A DNA stretch of 64,000 bases, taken from contig NZ_JOAI01000035.1 in the NCBI RefSeq assembly GCF_000717715.1, positions 25,215-89,214 of the forward strand. The letters run 5' to 3'. The stretch is from Streptomyces sp. NRRL B-24484 (GTDB taxonomy: Bacteria; Actinomycetota; Actinomycetes; Streptomycetales; Streptomycetaceae). The notes below the pieces were generated by a model. It searched no databases and was not told the origin of the DNA. It saw only the letters and a program-made list of their open reading frames with translations. The position numbers and the translations under genes are program-made. Shown piece after piece: positions 27,864-35,824 of the stretch (position 1 is the first letter of the stretch; the number at the start of each line of letters is the position of its first letter).

Positions 27864-28684
27864 GTCATGCACCACCCGGAGTCGCAGAGACCGTCGTCGG
27901 TGTCGAGGTCGAAGAGGGTGTCGACGCCGTCGGGGATGGCTTCGCGCAGGGGCCGGCCGAAGCGGGTGAGGTAGACGTGGTCCTTGCCAAGCCGCTCGCG
28001 GCGGCGGTTAAGGAGGTCTTCGAGCTGGCCGGCCTTCTCGAACTGCTCGGGTTCGGAGCGGCGCATCTCGTGCCAGCTCTCGGGGGTACGGAAGGGACAG
28101 AACCAGCAGGAGGACTTCGGCGGCACGGGCAGACCGGCGGAGCGGATGATGCGCCGGCAGTCGCTGCGGCGCAGGCCGAGGGTCAGCAGCGGGTAGTCGA
28201 TGCGCTCGTGCGGCTCGCAGCGACGGTTGTTGGCCCGGTCGATCTCGTCCACGCTGATGCCAACCCCGACGGTGGCCGGCATCGCGGAAGTAGCCCCACG
28301 TCGCTTGAGTTCCCGCCCGATCAGCTTGATCTTGTAGTGGAGGGTGCAGGACCGTCGGCCCGGGGCCCCGTTCGCCATCCGCACCGGGATGCCGAGGGAA
28401 CGGGAGTCCTCGCGGGTCAACTCCCCGTAGAGGGTGCGGGTCTCCTTCGTACGGACCATCACCCGGTGCAGGCTGGTCAGCTCGATGCCGTGCGCGGCGG
28501 CGAACGGCCGGGCGAAGCGGTCGAGGTAGGTGAGGGTGGCGGGGTTTTCGGAGTCGTCGCCGACGTTCGCGAACAGGAACGTGCGATAGTCCAGTGCCCC
28601 CTGGGCGGCGAGGACCAGGGCGGCCATGGACTGCACGCCACCGCCGAACGAGAACGCGGTGAGCTGCTCGGCGGTGGTGGTCAT
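27860..28684 (-). CDS. PP-loop ATPase, PAPS-reductase/DndC-like superfamily
   Basis: A 274-residue protein with the nucleotide-binding loop SFGGGVQS at residues 12-19 of the adenine-nucleotide alpha-hydrolase superfamily. RRSCTLHYKIKLIGREL and SSCWFCPFRTPESWHEM carry cysteines positioned as in PAPS-reductase-like proteins that bind an iron-sulfur cluster. The family includes sulfur transferases and DndC, but the rest of a Dnd or PAPS pathway is missing, so the role is open. The ATG at 28684 overlaps the upstream stop. Confidence 0.8.
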   Translation of the reverse strand: MTTTAEQLTAFSFGGGVQSMAALVLAAQGALDYRTFLFANVGDDSENPATLTYLDRFARPFAAAHGIELTSLHRVMVRTKETRTLYGELTREDSRSLGIPVRMANGAPGRRSCTLHYKIKLIGRELKRRGATSAMPATVGVGISVDEIDRANNRRCEPHERIDYPLLTLGLRRSDCRRIIRSAGLPVPPKSSCWFCPFRTPESWHEMRRSEPEQFEKAGQLEDLLNRRRERLGKDHVYLTRFGRPLREAIPDGVDTLFDLDTDDGLCDSGWCMT

Positions 28685-29271
28685 CGGGCGCCGCCGTTCA
28701 GCTCGTTGACCAGGTGCGCGTGGTCGTTCGCCCATCCGGTCAGGGCCTTGACCGCCTGCTTGGCCTGCCTGGTCATCTCCAGGCCCGGCGTGGCGACGGT
28801 CGGGGCGTGCAGGATGTGCGCGGGCACCGGGATGAGCAGGGTGGCGGTGACCAGGAGGGCGGTGCGGCCGGCGGGCTCGGGCTCGGTGAGCGCGGTGAAG
28901 CCGTGGTCGGTCGCCCAGGGGTCGGCCTGCCAGTCGGCGACCATGCGCGCGGGCCAGGTGGCGAGGGTGCGGTGCCGCAGGGGCACGCTGACGCGCAGAG
29001 CGACGTCGTGGCCGTCCTCGCCGGCGGAGACGACGGTGAGGGAGTGGAGGTCAGGGCGGATACGGACGTAGCCGGGCGCCATGACCGGGCTGGTGGCGAT
29101 CTGCCACGTGGAGAACGCGAACTCGGCGGCGGTGAGCGGGGCGCCGTCGTCGTGGAGGAGGCCGGCGTTGCGGTCGAGGTAGGCGCCGTACCGGGAGTGG
29201 CCGTCGGAGGCGCGATCGCGGTCGTAGGTGTCGTCGGCGATGGCGAGCGTGCGGATGGTGAATTCGGGCAT
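28681..29271 (-). CDS. Hypothetical protein
   Basis: A 196-residue soluble protein beginning MPEFTIRTLAIADDTYDRDR, with mixed alpha/beta character (VRIRPDLHSLTVVSAGEDG; TALLVTATLLIPVPAHIL). No known motif, signal peptide or membrane segment. It lies between ssb and the PP-loop gene in the minus-strand operon and overlaps the latter by 4 bases, so it is likely an element maintenance gene. ATG 29271 was chosen because upstream sequence is low complexity. Confidence 0.6.
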   Translation of the reverse strand: MPEFTIRTLAIADDTYDRDRASDGHSRYGAYLDRNAGLLHDDGAPLTAAEFAFSTWQIATSPVMAPGYVRIRPDLHSLTVVSAGEDGHDVALRVSVPLRHRTLATWPARMVADWQADPWATDHGFTALTEPEPAGRTALLVTATLLIPVPAHILHAPTVATPGLEMTRQAKQAVKALTGWANDHAHLVNELNGGAR

Positions 29272-29386
29272 GCTGGTGTCCTGGTTCGTCTCGTACGGAC
29301 TGGGTTGGGCCCCGCAGCAGCCGTCCCATCTGCCAGGATTCGGCGGCTGCTGCGGGGCTTTCGTGCTGCTTGGACCGAGACCGGTC

Positions 29387-29857
29387 CTAGAACGGGGGCT
29401 CGTCGCCGGAGCGCGGCCCGCCCACGCCGGCCGGGGCCGGCCCGGCGCTGGCCCACGGGTCACTGGCCGGGCCGGGGCCGGCATTGGTGCGCTGGGTCTT
29501 GGTGACCTTGGCAATGGCGAACTTGATGCTCGGGCCGATGTCGTCGAGGTCGAGGCCGAGCATGGAGCGGTTCTCGCCCTCGGGGGTCTGCCAGTTGTGC
29601 TGAACGAGCCGGCCGACGGCGACCACGCGCATGCCCTTGGTCAGGGAGTCAGCGGCGTGCTCGGCGATCTCCCGCCAGGCGGTGGCCCGCAGGAACAGCG
29701 CGGTGCCGTCGCGCCACTGGCCGGTGGTCTTGTCGTAGGTGCGCGGGGTGGAGGCGATGGTGAAGCGGGCCATCGCCACGCCGGCGGGAGTGAAGCGCAG
29801 TTCGGGGTCGTCGGTCAGGTTGCCGACGACGGTGATCGAGGTCTCTCCCACGGACAA
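29387..29857 (-). CDS. ssb: Single-stranded DNA-binding protein
   Basis: A 156-residue protein with the SSB OB-fold: TSITVVGNLTDDPELRFTPAG, then ALFLRATAWREIAEHAADSL and KGMRVVAVGRLVQHNW. The C-terminus ends in the acidic protein-interaction tip GDEPPF. It coats single-stranded DNA during element replication and transfer. The TTG start has GGAGG 6 bases upstream, whereas the longer frame lacks a site. It is divergent from the plus-strand nuclease gene. Confidence 0.93.
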   Translation of the reverse strand: MSVGETSITVVGNLTDDPELRFTPAGVAMARFTIASTPRTYDKTTGQWRDGTALFLRATAWREIAEHAADSLTKGMRVVAVGRLVQHNWQTPEGENRSMLGLDLDDIGPSIKFAIAKVTKTQRTNAGPGPASDPWASAGPAPAGVGGPRSGDEPPF

Positions 29858-29920
29858 GGCATGCCTCCAAGGGCAGTTGAAGGGGGCGGTGGTGTCGGTG
29901 GTTCTGGTTAGAGTCCGGTC

Positions 29921-30958
29921 ATGGCGACGCATGACCTTGAACTGGTGCCCGGACTGATCACGACCCGCAAGGCGTTGGCCGCCGTGTATGGCGGCGGCAC
30001 GGCCAAGGGGATCGAGGTCTCTGACAAGACCGGGATGGTGTTTGTGTTCTCCGACCCGGCGGCCAAGAAGAAGTTCGGCTACGCCTTCGACGGGCAGGTC
30101 GAGGACGACGAGAAGGGTGTTCTGTACCTGTACACGGGGCAGGGCGACGACGATCAGACCCTCACGGACCGCAACAAGTCGCTGTGGCAGCACGCCCAGG
30201 ACGGCCGGATAGTCCACCTGTTCGTGGCCGCCGGCACGGTCGGCAAGAAGCCGGACGGCACCCGCAGCGACGCCAAGAAGCAGCGATATGTCGGGCAGAT
30301 GATCGTGGACCCGGACGAGAACTTCGTGTGGCTACGCGCCAAGAACACCAAGGACGTGGAGCGGGAGGTCATCGTCTTCCGCCTCCGGCCCGACGCGGTA
30401 GCGCCGCACGCGCCCGTGTTCACGCCGTCCGACGCGATGCTCGTCCCGTCGGAGACCAAGGTCGTCGTGATGGACGTCGAGCCGGCGGAGGATAACGCGA
30501 CACCGCCGGCGGGGCCGTCGTCCACGCAGGTGGAGATGGAGAACCATGCGACCGACGAGACCGTCGCGAACATCCCCGGCGGTCAGCGGACCGTCAAGCG
30601 CCGCGAAGGGCAGCTCACCACGGCCTACAAGTCGTTCCTCCAGGCCGAGGGGCACACGGTGAAGTCGTTTCTGATGACCGTGGCCGGCGTTGTCGGCCCG
30701 CTGAAGGCGGACATGTACGACGTGACGGACAACGTGCTCTATGAGGCCAAGGGCAGCGTCCGTCGCAGTGACGTTCGGATGGCGATTGGCCAGCTCCTCG
30801 ACTACGAGCGTCACGTGCAGGCACCGCCGGGGCTGCGGCTTGCTGTGCTGTTGCCGGGCGACCCGGGCGCGGACCTTCGGGACCTGTTGGCCAAGCTGAA
30901 GATCGCTCTGGTATTCCGCACGAAGGACGGCTTCGAGGGCTTCCCGCTCGCCAGCTGA
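29921..30958 (+). CDS. SRA-like / PD-(D/E)xK modification-dependent restriction endonuclease (putative)
   Basis: A 345-residue protein, the only plus-strand gene in the left half of the AICE. The N-terminal 150 residues resemble the SRA domain of ScoMcrA-type enzymes, which bind methylated or phosphorothioated DNA (ITTRKALAAVYGGGTAKGIE; VLYLYTGQGDDDQTLTDRN). A linker leads to a nuclease-like C-terminus with Asp264/Asp267 and EAK at 275-277, then VRMAIGQLLDYERH, a PD-(D/E)xK core. It likely cuts modified incoming DNA. It is 63 bp from divergent ssb. Function is inferred from domain likeness, not from an exact homologue. Confidence 0.72.
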   Translation: MATHDLELVPGLITTRKALAAVYGGGTAKGIEVSDKTGMVFVFSDPAAKKKFGYAFDGQVEDDEKGVLYLYTGQGDDDQTLTDRNKSLWQHAQDGRIVHLFVAAGTVGKKPDGTRSDAKKQRYVGQMIVDPDENFVWLRAKNTKDVEREVIVFRLRPDAVAPHAPVFTPSDAMLVPSETKVVVMDVEPAEDNATPPAGPSSTQVEMENHATDETVANIPGGQRTVKRREGQLTTAYKSFLQAEGHTVKSFLMTVAGVVGPLKADMYDVTDNVLYEAKGSVRRSDVRMAIGQLLDYERHVQAPPGLRLAVLLPGDPGADLRDLLAKLKIALVFRTKDGFEGFPLAS

Positions 30959-30978
30959 GGGGAGTGGTGCGGGGCGGG

Positions 30979-31308
30979 TCAGTGCACGTCGGGGTCCTGG
31001 GCGAACTCGCAGGCGTTGTCGCAGTTGTAGTAGCCGCAGCCGCCGCACTCGGGGCAGCGGTCGTGGTCGATGGTCACGATGGTGCCGGTCTCGTCGTCCC
31101 AGATCTCGTGCTCGCAGCCGGTGCCGCTGCCGTGGCAGCCCTCGCACAGCTCGGTGTGCGAGGGCTGCGGGTTGGTGGCGTCTTCGGTGGCCCAGCATGC
31201 CTCGTCGGCGAGGTCGAGGGCGATCTCCGCTGCCTTCTCCTCCTCGCGGCTCGGCCATTCCGGCTCGTAGTCGAAGTCGTGCTCGGACGGGTCGTAGTCC
31301 TCGTACAT
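30979..31308 (-). CDS. Small acidic zinc-ribbon protein
   Basis: A 109-residue protein. The acidic N-terminus (MYEDYDPSEHDFDYEPEWPS) is followed by DnaJ-like CxxCxGxG knuckles: CEGCHGSGTGCEHE and CPECGGCGYYNC. It is probably a zinc-binding accessory of the element. It converges with the SRA-like gene and is 13 bp from the next minus-strand gene upstream. No function is known. Confidence 0.65.
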   Translation of the reverse strand: MYEDYDPSEHDFDYEPEWPSREEEKAAEIALDLADEACWATEDATNPQPSHTELCEGCHGSGTGCEHEIWDDETGTIVTIDHDRCPECGGCGYYNCDNACEFAQDPDVH

Positions 31309-31320
31309 GGAGCGGCCCTT

Positions 31321-31740
31321 TCAGCGATTGCGGTTGGAGACGTTGACGGAGAGATTCACCGCCCCGGCCCGGCCGCCCCCGCCGCCGGTGTTCTTCAGCA
31401 GCCAGACCAGGGCGAGGACGGCGGCGAGCAGGCCGATGCCGGTGGTCGCGGCGGCGATGGCCTGGAAGAGGAAGGCGAGGCCGACGCCGGCGGCCCCGGC
31501 GCCAATCCCGCCGGCGAGCAGGCGGGCGGGCCACGGGTCGCGGCCCGGTTCGGCGGGCAGGTACGCGGCCGCGGGGTGGGCGGGCAGCGCGGCGTGCTGC
31601 TGGACGGGGACGAGGGTGGCCGCGGTGGGCTGGTGGAGGGCGAGGGGCGCGGCCTGGGGCGGTGCGGCGTAGTAGGGGGTGCCGTCCGGGGCGTGGAGCA
31701 CCGGGGCGACGGGCTGCGCGTAGGGGTAGCTGTGGTCCAC
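31321..31740 (-). CDS. Small membrane protein, possibly Spd-like
   Basis: A 139-residue protein. A Pro/Ala-rich N-terminal half (PYAQPVAPVLHAPDGTPYYA) precedes two adjacent hydrophobic segments around residues 80-120 (LLAGGIGAGAAGVGLAFLF; TGIGLLAAVLALVWLL) and a short basic tail. Small two-helix proteins of this kind next to traB are often spread (Spd) proteins that move transferred DNA through mycelium; this is inference from position. GGAGAG precedes GTG 31740. Confidence 0.6.
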   Translation of the reverse strand: MDHSYPYAQPVAPVLHAPDGTPYYAAPPQAAPLALHQPTAATLVPVQQHAALPAHPAAAYLPAEPGRDPWPARLLAGGIGAGAAGVGLAFLFQAIAAATTGIGLLAAVLALVWLLKNTGGGGGRAGAVNLSVNVSNRNR

Positions 31741-31778
31741 GGTGTCTCTCCTGTCGGCGAGTTGGTGCGAGACGCGGG

Positions 31779-31970
31779 TCAGTGGAGGGTGGAGAGCATG
31801 TGGACTGCGGCGTCGAGGGCCTGGTTGACGGGGTCGGCGAGGCCGGTTCCGGCGACGGTGAAGCCGGACAGCCACACGGCGAGGGCGGAGCCGGCGCTGA
31901 CGCGCTGGGTGCGGATGAGGATCACGGTGATGACGCCGAACAGGACGGCGGTGGAGATCGTGACGAGCAC
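31779..31970 (-). CDS. Small two-helix membrane protein, possibly Spd-like
   Basis: A 63-residue protein dominated by two hydrophobic segments (LVTISTAVLFGVITVILI and LAVWLSGFTVAGTGL). The GTG at 31970 has GAAGGA upstream. The longer frame to 32057 would run through the GGTGACAG repeats and lacks a ribosome site. Directly downstream of the transfer gene and repeat cluster, it is a candidate spread-function protein. Confidence 0.6.
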   Translation of the reverse strand: MLVTISTAVLFGVITVILIRTQRVSAGSALAVWLSGFTVAGTGLADPVNQALDAAVHMLSTLH

Positions 31971-32024
31971 GGCAGTGGGTCCTTCCGGGGACGGCAGAGG
32001 GGTGTTAGAGGTGCTGTCAGGTGG

Positions 32025-32125
32025 GGTGACAGAGGGGTGACAGTCGCCGACTGTCACCCCTCGCGCGCACGCGTTACCTGGGGAAATGGGCCGTGGGTGA
32101 CAGTCGCTGACTGTCGCCTGTCACC
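32025..32125. promoter_or_regulatory. GGTGACAG repeat cluster and long palindrome, candidate clt locus
   Basis: The octamer GGTGACAG occurs directly at 32025, 32036 and 32096 and inverted at 32051 and 32118, plus one inverted copy with a mismatch at 32111. Two of them are built into a palindrome with perfect 15-bp arms (32032-32046 and 32048-32062) around one base. In streptomycete plasmids, repeated 8-mers beside traB are the recognition sequences of the TraB translocase; the position here fits exactly. Confidence 0.65.
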
Positions 32126-34152
32126 TACGCGGCGGCGTGGTCCTGCGGGACGATCTCGTACCGTCCGGCGCGGTCGGTCTCGCGGAGCCGGCCGAGCAGG
32201 ACCATGTCGGCGACCTGTCCGGAGACCCACTGCCGGGAGCGGTTGAAGCGGTCGCAGTGCTCCATGAAGTCGGCCGGGCCGACGTCGGTGCGGCCCTCGG
32301 ACTCGAACTCGGCGAGGATCTCGGTCATCGCCTGGCGGGCCTCGTGCTGGTTCAGCTTGCGGGCGGGCGGCCCCTGCGGCGGGGCACCGAGCCGGACAAT
32401 CGTCTGCACGGGCGGGAGTTCGGCCTGCGGGTCGATCCACCCGACGTCGTCGCCGTCCTCGTCGTCCTGGTCGGGGTCGAGGTAGAGCGGCTGCTCGTCC
32501 TCGTCGTCCCACTCGTCTGGGCCGTCCTGGTGGCCGGGCTGGTCGGGGATCGGGTAGCGGGTGCGCTGGAGGAAGGCGCCGCCGATCGCGCGGGCGGCGG
32601 CGTTGCCGGTGACGGGGTCGCACACGGCCCGCACGTCGGCGAACTCGGTGACGGCCCAGGCGGTGTAGTCGGCCGGGGTGAGGAAGGCGCGGCCCGGGGT
32701 GGCCCAGAAGGTCTCAGGGACGCCGTTGGCGACCAGGTAGGAGTAGCCGGGCTTCTTGTCCTTCCAGGCGTGCGGTGCGGCGCCGGCGTCCAGGGCTTCG
32801 TCCGGGAGGGCGAAGCCGGCGTCGCGCTCATCGCGCAGGCCGAACACCCAGGACGAGCCGAGGGAGGCGCGGGTGTCGGTGGACATCTGCGACCCCGAGG
32901 CCCGCTGAAGGGACACGACCAGCGACAGGCCGGCCGACCGGGCCTCCTGGGCGATGCCGGTGAAGACGTCGTCGTCGGTCTCGCGGATGGTCTTGGCGGC
33001 CTCCTCGAACCAGGCGATCAGGTAGGGCATGCCCGGGGAGCCGTCCGCCTGGACCTCGGCGCACGCGGGTTCCCACTGCTTGTAGCCGTACTTGGCGAGC
33101 CAGGAGGTCCGGGCGGGGATGACCGCCTTCAGGGCTTCGACCATGGCCTTGGTGGAGGTCATGTCGAGGGCAGCCCAGTCGATCGCCGGGAGGAGCGGGC
33201 CGAGGGTCTGCTCGGCCTTGGCCGGGTCGGACGCCCACACGATCACGTCGCGGCGGGTGATGACCTCGGACAGGGCGGTGATGCAGCCCTCGGACTTGCC
33301 CGACCCGGTCATCCCCATGCCGAGCAGGTGCATCGCGTTGCGGCCCTCTTCGGGGTCGCCGGGGAAGAACAGCACCATCGGGGTGCCGTCCTCGTAGATC
33401 CCGACGACGACCGGGTCGGCGATCGAGCCGCCCGGGTGGGACGGTCCGGGGTGCGGGGCCCCGGCCTTGAGCAGGTCGTTCGGCACGACCGTGAGGGTGG
33501 CGCGGGAGGAGTCGTCGGCGTCCGGGGTCATCCGCACGGCGTTCTTGGCGACCTTGAACGCCCCGGCGAGCCGCGGCAGCGCCTTCGCCACGTCGTCCGG
33601 CGTCAGCTCACCGGGCGGGAGCTGGAGATCGAACGTCGCCTTGTTCGGGGCGACGCTCCCGCCGGTCACCATGGTCTTCGCGAGTCCGACCTTCTCCAGC
33701 AGGCCCTTGTCGGCGGAGCCCGCGCCACCTTCGGGGTTGACCCGCAGGAGCTGCCGGACGTTCCACGTCGCCGCGAGCGCCGAGCCTCCTATGAAGTAGA
33801 GGCTGCCGAGCGGGCCGGCGGCGGGGCCGGCGAGGGCCGCCGCCGTGAACCAGCCGGTTCCGGCGGCGACCGTGATCGCCGAGTGCAGCCGGCGCTGCTG
33901 GGTGGTGGGCTTGCCCGCCCACCACGTCGCCGCGGTCAGCCCGACCGAGGCGAGGGTGAGGCCGGCGGAGGCGGCGGCGGAGCCGCCCCACGCCAGGTGG
34001 GCCGGGAGGGAGAGGATGCCGACACCGCCGGCGAGCAGCCACGGCGGCAGGTAGGGCTTGGCGCGGTGGAGCAGGTACTCGCCCACCCCGCCGCTGTGTG
34101 CGTTGGGGTCGAGCTGCAGCGGCTGGGCCGCCGCGTGGTTGGTGCCGGACAC
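32125..34152 (-). CDS. TraB/FtsK-SpoIIIE-type DNA translocase (conjugal transfer)
   Basis: A 675-residue protein. Two to four hydrophobic segments (about residues 38-130) anchor it in the membrane. The FtsK-like ATPase follows, with Walker A GMTGSGKS at 280-287 and the second core motif around MPYLIAWFEEA near 394. The C-terminal 60 residues form a winged helix like the gamma domain that recognises 8-bp repeats (ADFMEHCDRFNRSRQWVSGQ). TraB alone moves double-stranded plasmid DNA between hyphae. The candidate repeats lie at its 3' end. Start GTG 34152. Confidence 0.92.
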   Translation of the reverse strand: MSGTNHAAAQPLQLDPNAHSGGVGEYLLHRAKPYLPPWLLAGGVGILSLPAHLAWGGSAAASAGLTLASVGLTAATWWAGKPTTQQRRLHSAITVAAGTGWFTAAALAGPAAGPLGSLYFIGGSALAATWNVRQLLRVNPEGGAGSADKGLLEKVGLAKTMVTGGSVAPNKATFDLQLPPGELTPDDVAKALPRLAGAFKVAKNAVRMTPDADDSSRATLTVVPNDLLKAGAPHPGPSHPGGSIADPVVVGIYEDGTPMVLFFPGDPEEGRNAMHLLGMGMTGSGKSEGCITALSEVITRRDVIVWASDPAKAEQTLGPLLPAIDWAALDMTSTKAMVEALKAVIPARTSWLAKYGYKQWEPACAEVQADGSPGMPYLIAWFEEAAKTIRETDDDVFTGIAQEARSAGLSLVVSLQRASGSQMSTDTRASLGSSWVFGLRDERDAGFALPDEALDAGAAPHAWKDKKPGYSYLVANGVPETFWATPGRAFLTPADYTAWAVTEFADVRAVCDPVTGNAAARAIGGAFLQRTRYPIPDQPGHQDGPDEWDDEDEQPLYLDPDQDDEDGDDVGWIDPQAELPPVQTIVRLGAPPQGPPARKLNQHEARQAMTEILAEFESEGRTDVGPADFMEHCDRFNRSRQWVSGQVADMVLLGRLRETDRAGRYEIVPQDHAAA

Positions 34153-34187
34153 GGGGAATCCACTCCCTTCCGGGGAATCGTGGCTGG

Positions 34188-34781
34188 TCAGCCGTTGAAG
34201 TCGAACGAGCGGCGCGGGGCCCGCGGGCGGCCGGTGCGGGACAGCTCGGGGTCGTACTCGCGCTGGAACGCGGCGTAGGTGCGGGCGGCGTTCGCCGCGG
34301 CGTCCTTCGCGTCGTCGGCGGCCTTCTTCAGGTGCCGGGCGACCCGGCGGGCGCGGAACTGCGAGCCGAACGGCCGCCCGTCCGCGTCCGGGACCTCCTT
34401 CAGCACCGCCTGCAGCACCTCCGCGGCCATCGCCAGCTCGAACGAGAGCTGGAGGAACGCCGATCGGCCCTGCTCGCAGTAGTTGCGGATGTCGGCGTTG
34501 GTGAAGAACTCCGGGTCCGCCAGCGGCGAGTGCGTACGACCACCCGCACCCTGCCCGCCGCCCTGGGCACCGCGCTGCTGGCCGCCGATGCCGCCCGCCA
34601 TGCCGCCGCCGGCCGGGCCGGAACCGCCGCCGGGGCGGTAGTTGAAGTGGAACTGCGGGCCGCTGCGGTTGGTCGTCCGGTTCGTCGTCCGACCCTGTCC
34701 CGGCTGCTGCCGCTGGCCCCCACCGCCGGCGCTGCCGGTGTTGTTGCCGCGCTGCGGGGGCGGGAAGAAGTTCTTGTCCAT
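34188..34781 (-). CDS. Hypothetical transfer-associated protein
   Basis: A 197-residue protein. The first 80 residues are disordered and Gly/Gln/Asn-rich (NTGSAGGGGQRQQPGQGR). The rest is helical: EFFTNADIRNYCEQGRSAFL, AAEVLQAVLKEVP and a coiled-coil-like LKKAADDAKDAAANAARTYA. It lies immediately upstream of traB in the same operon, so a role in transfer is likely. I do not recognise the family. GGAGAG precedes ATG 34781. Confidence 0.65.
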   Translation of the reverse strand: MDKNFFPPPQRGNNTGSAGGGGQRQQPGQGRTTNRTTNRSGPQFHFNYRPGGGSGPAGGGMAGGIGGQQRGAQGGGQGAGGRTHSPLADPEFFTNADIRNYCEQGRSAFLQLSFELAMAAEVLQAVLKEVPDADGRPFGSQFRARRVARHLKKAADDAKDAAANAARTYAAFQREYDPELSRTGRPRAPRRSFDFNG

Positions 34782-34804
34782 GCGGATCTCTCCTACCTGC
34801 GGTT

Positions 34805-35338
34805 TCAGGGCTGGATGGGCTTGCTGGTGAGAGCGCGGCGCGTACGCCACCAGGCGGCCTGGGCCGCGCCGGTGCCGAGCAGCCAGAGCGTGAACAGCGG
34901 CCAGTTCACGGGGCCGAACAGGCACGCCGCCCCGACCCACGCGAGAGCGGCGGAGGCAGCGAGCACGTGGGTGCGCAGGCCCCGGGCGCGACGGCGCACC
35001 GCCGACCGCGGGTGCCAGCGCTTCGCGGTGAACCAGCCGGCCGGGACGAGCAGGGCCGGGGCGGCGAACGCGATTCCGGCGGCCGGAGCGGTCGCCGCCA
35101 GCACGCCCGTGGTGAGGAAGATGCCACCCCCGGCCCAGGACGGCGCCCAGGCGGCACGGTGACGCCACAGCGCCCCGCCCACCGCGAGCGCCAACCTGCC
35201 GGCCGGGGATGGACGGTGGGGGACGACTACGACGACGGGCTGTGTGCCGCGGCCGAGGTTGATGACGTGCGCGGATGCCTGCCGGCGTCCGCGCTGACGG
35301 GGTATCTGAACCTTGGTGGTGCGGACGCGCCGACCCAT
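34805..35338 (-). CDS. Hypothetical membrane protein
   Basis: A 177-residue protein. The N-terminus is basic (MGRRVRTTKVQIPRQRGRRQ), followed by four hydrophobic stretches between residues 70 and 160 (GGGIFLTTGVLAATAPAAG; AFAAPALLVPAGWF; VLAASAALAWVGAAC; PLFTLWLLGTGAAQ). It is probably an inner-membrane component of the transfer operon. ATG 35338 was chosen over a longer low-complexity frame. No family recognised. Confidence 0.65.
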   Translation of the reverse strand: MGRRVRTTKVQIPRQRGRRQASAHVINLGRGTQPVVVVVPHRPSPAGRLALAVGGALWRHRAAWAPSWAGGGIFLTTGVLAATAPAAGIAFAAPALLVPAGWFTAKRWHPRSAVRRRARGLRTHVLAASAALAWVGAACLFGPVNWPLFTLWLLGTGAAQAAWWRTRRALTSKPIQP

Positions 35339-35357
35339 GGCGGGCCTCCGTTCCGGG

Positions 35358-35582
35358 TCAGAGCCGGTTGGGCTCCAGCGAGAAGAACAGGACGTCGGCC
35401 CGCTCCATGGCGGGGTTCTGCTCGGTGATCCAGGCGCGGATCTGCTTGTAGGCGGCGTCCCGGGTCGCACCGGCCCGCGCGGTGTAGATGCCGCCGCCGG
35501 TGAAGGTCTGGAAGCCGTTGTGGATCGGGATCTGGAGGGTGAGCAGCCACGCGAAGTCGGTGGCCTCGGCAGTGTCGGTCAC
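35358..35582 (-). CDS. Small hypothetical protein
   Basis: A 74-residue protein with TDFAWLLTLQIPIHNGFQTF and YKQIRAWITEQNPAMERADV. No membrane segment. GTG 35582 has AGGGAG upstream. It sits in the transfer operon between a membrane protein and another small gene. Homologues of this length are common in streptomycete AICEs, but I know no function. Confidence 0.6.
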   Translation of the reverse strand: MTDTAEATDFAWLLTLQIPIHNGFQTFTGGGIYTARAGATRDAAYKQIRAWITEQNPAMERADVLFFSLEPNRL

Positions 35583-35596
35583 GGGGTTCTCCCTGG

Positions 35597-35806
35597 TCAG
35601 CGCGCGTGGTGGATGACCGCGCCGAGGTACTCGGGGCGGCTGGTGGAGCCGAGGTAGTGGCCGTCGGTGGCGAAGACGTGCCACCACTCGACGGAGCCGG
35701 ACTCGTTGGTGGTGTGGGCGCAGGTGAAGCCGTGGAACGGGAAGACGTCCAGGACGCGGGTCTGCTCGAACTCCGGCTCCACGGCCGGGAAGGACTTGAT
35801 GCTCAT
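35597..35806 (-). CDS. Small hypothetical protein
   Basis: A 69-residue protein (FEQTRVLDVFPFHGFTCAHT; EWWHVFATDGHYLGSTSRPE), probably a compact beta-rich fold. GAGGAGG lies before ATG 35806. It is part of the minus-strand transfer operon. Function unknown. Confidence 0.6.
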   Translation of the reverse strand: MSIKSFPAVEPEFEQTRVLDVFPFHGFTCAHTTNESGSVEWWHVFATDGHYLGSTSRPEYLGAVIHHAR

Positions 35807-35824
35807 GGCGGGGCCTCCTCGGCC

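Noticed and set aside
27860..28684. Dnd phosphorothioation system
   Set aside because: Only one PP-loop protein is present; no DndA, DndB, DndD or DndE-like gene is visible, so a Dnd call is not supported.
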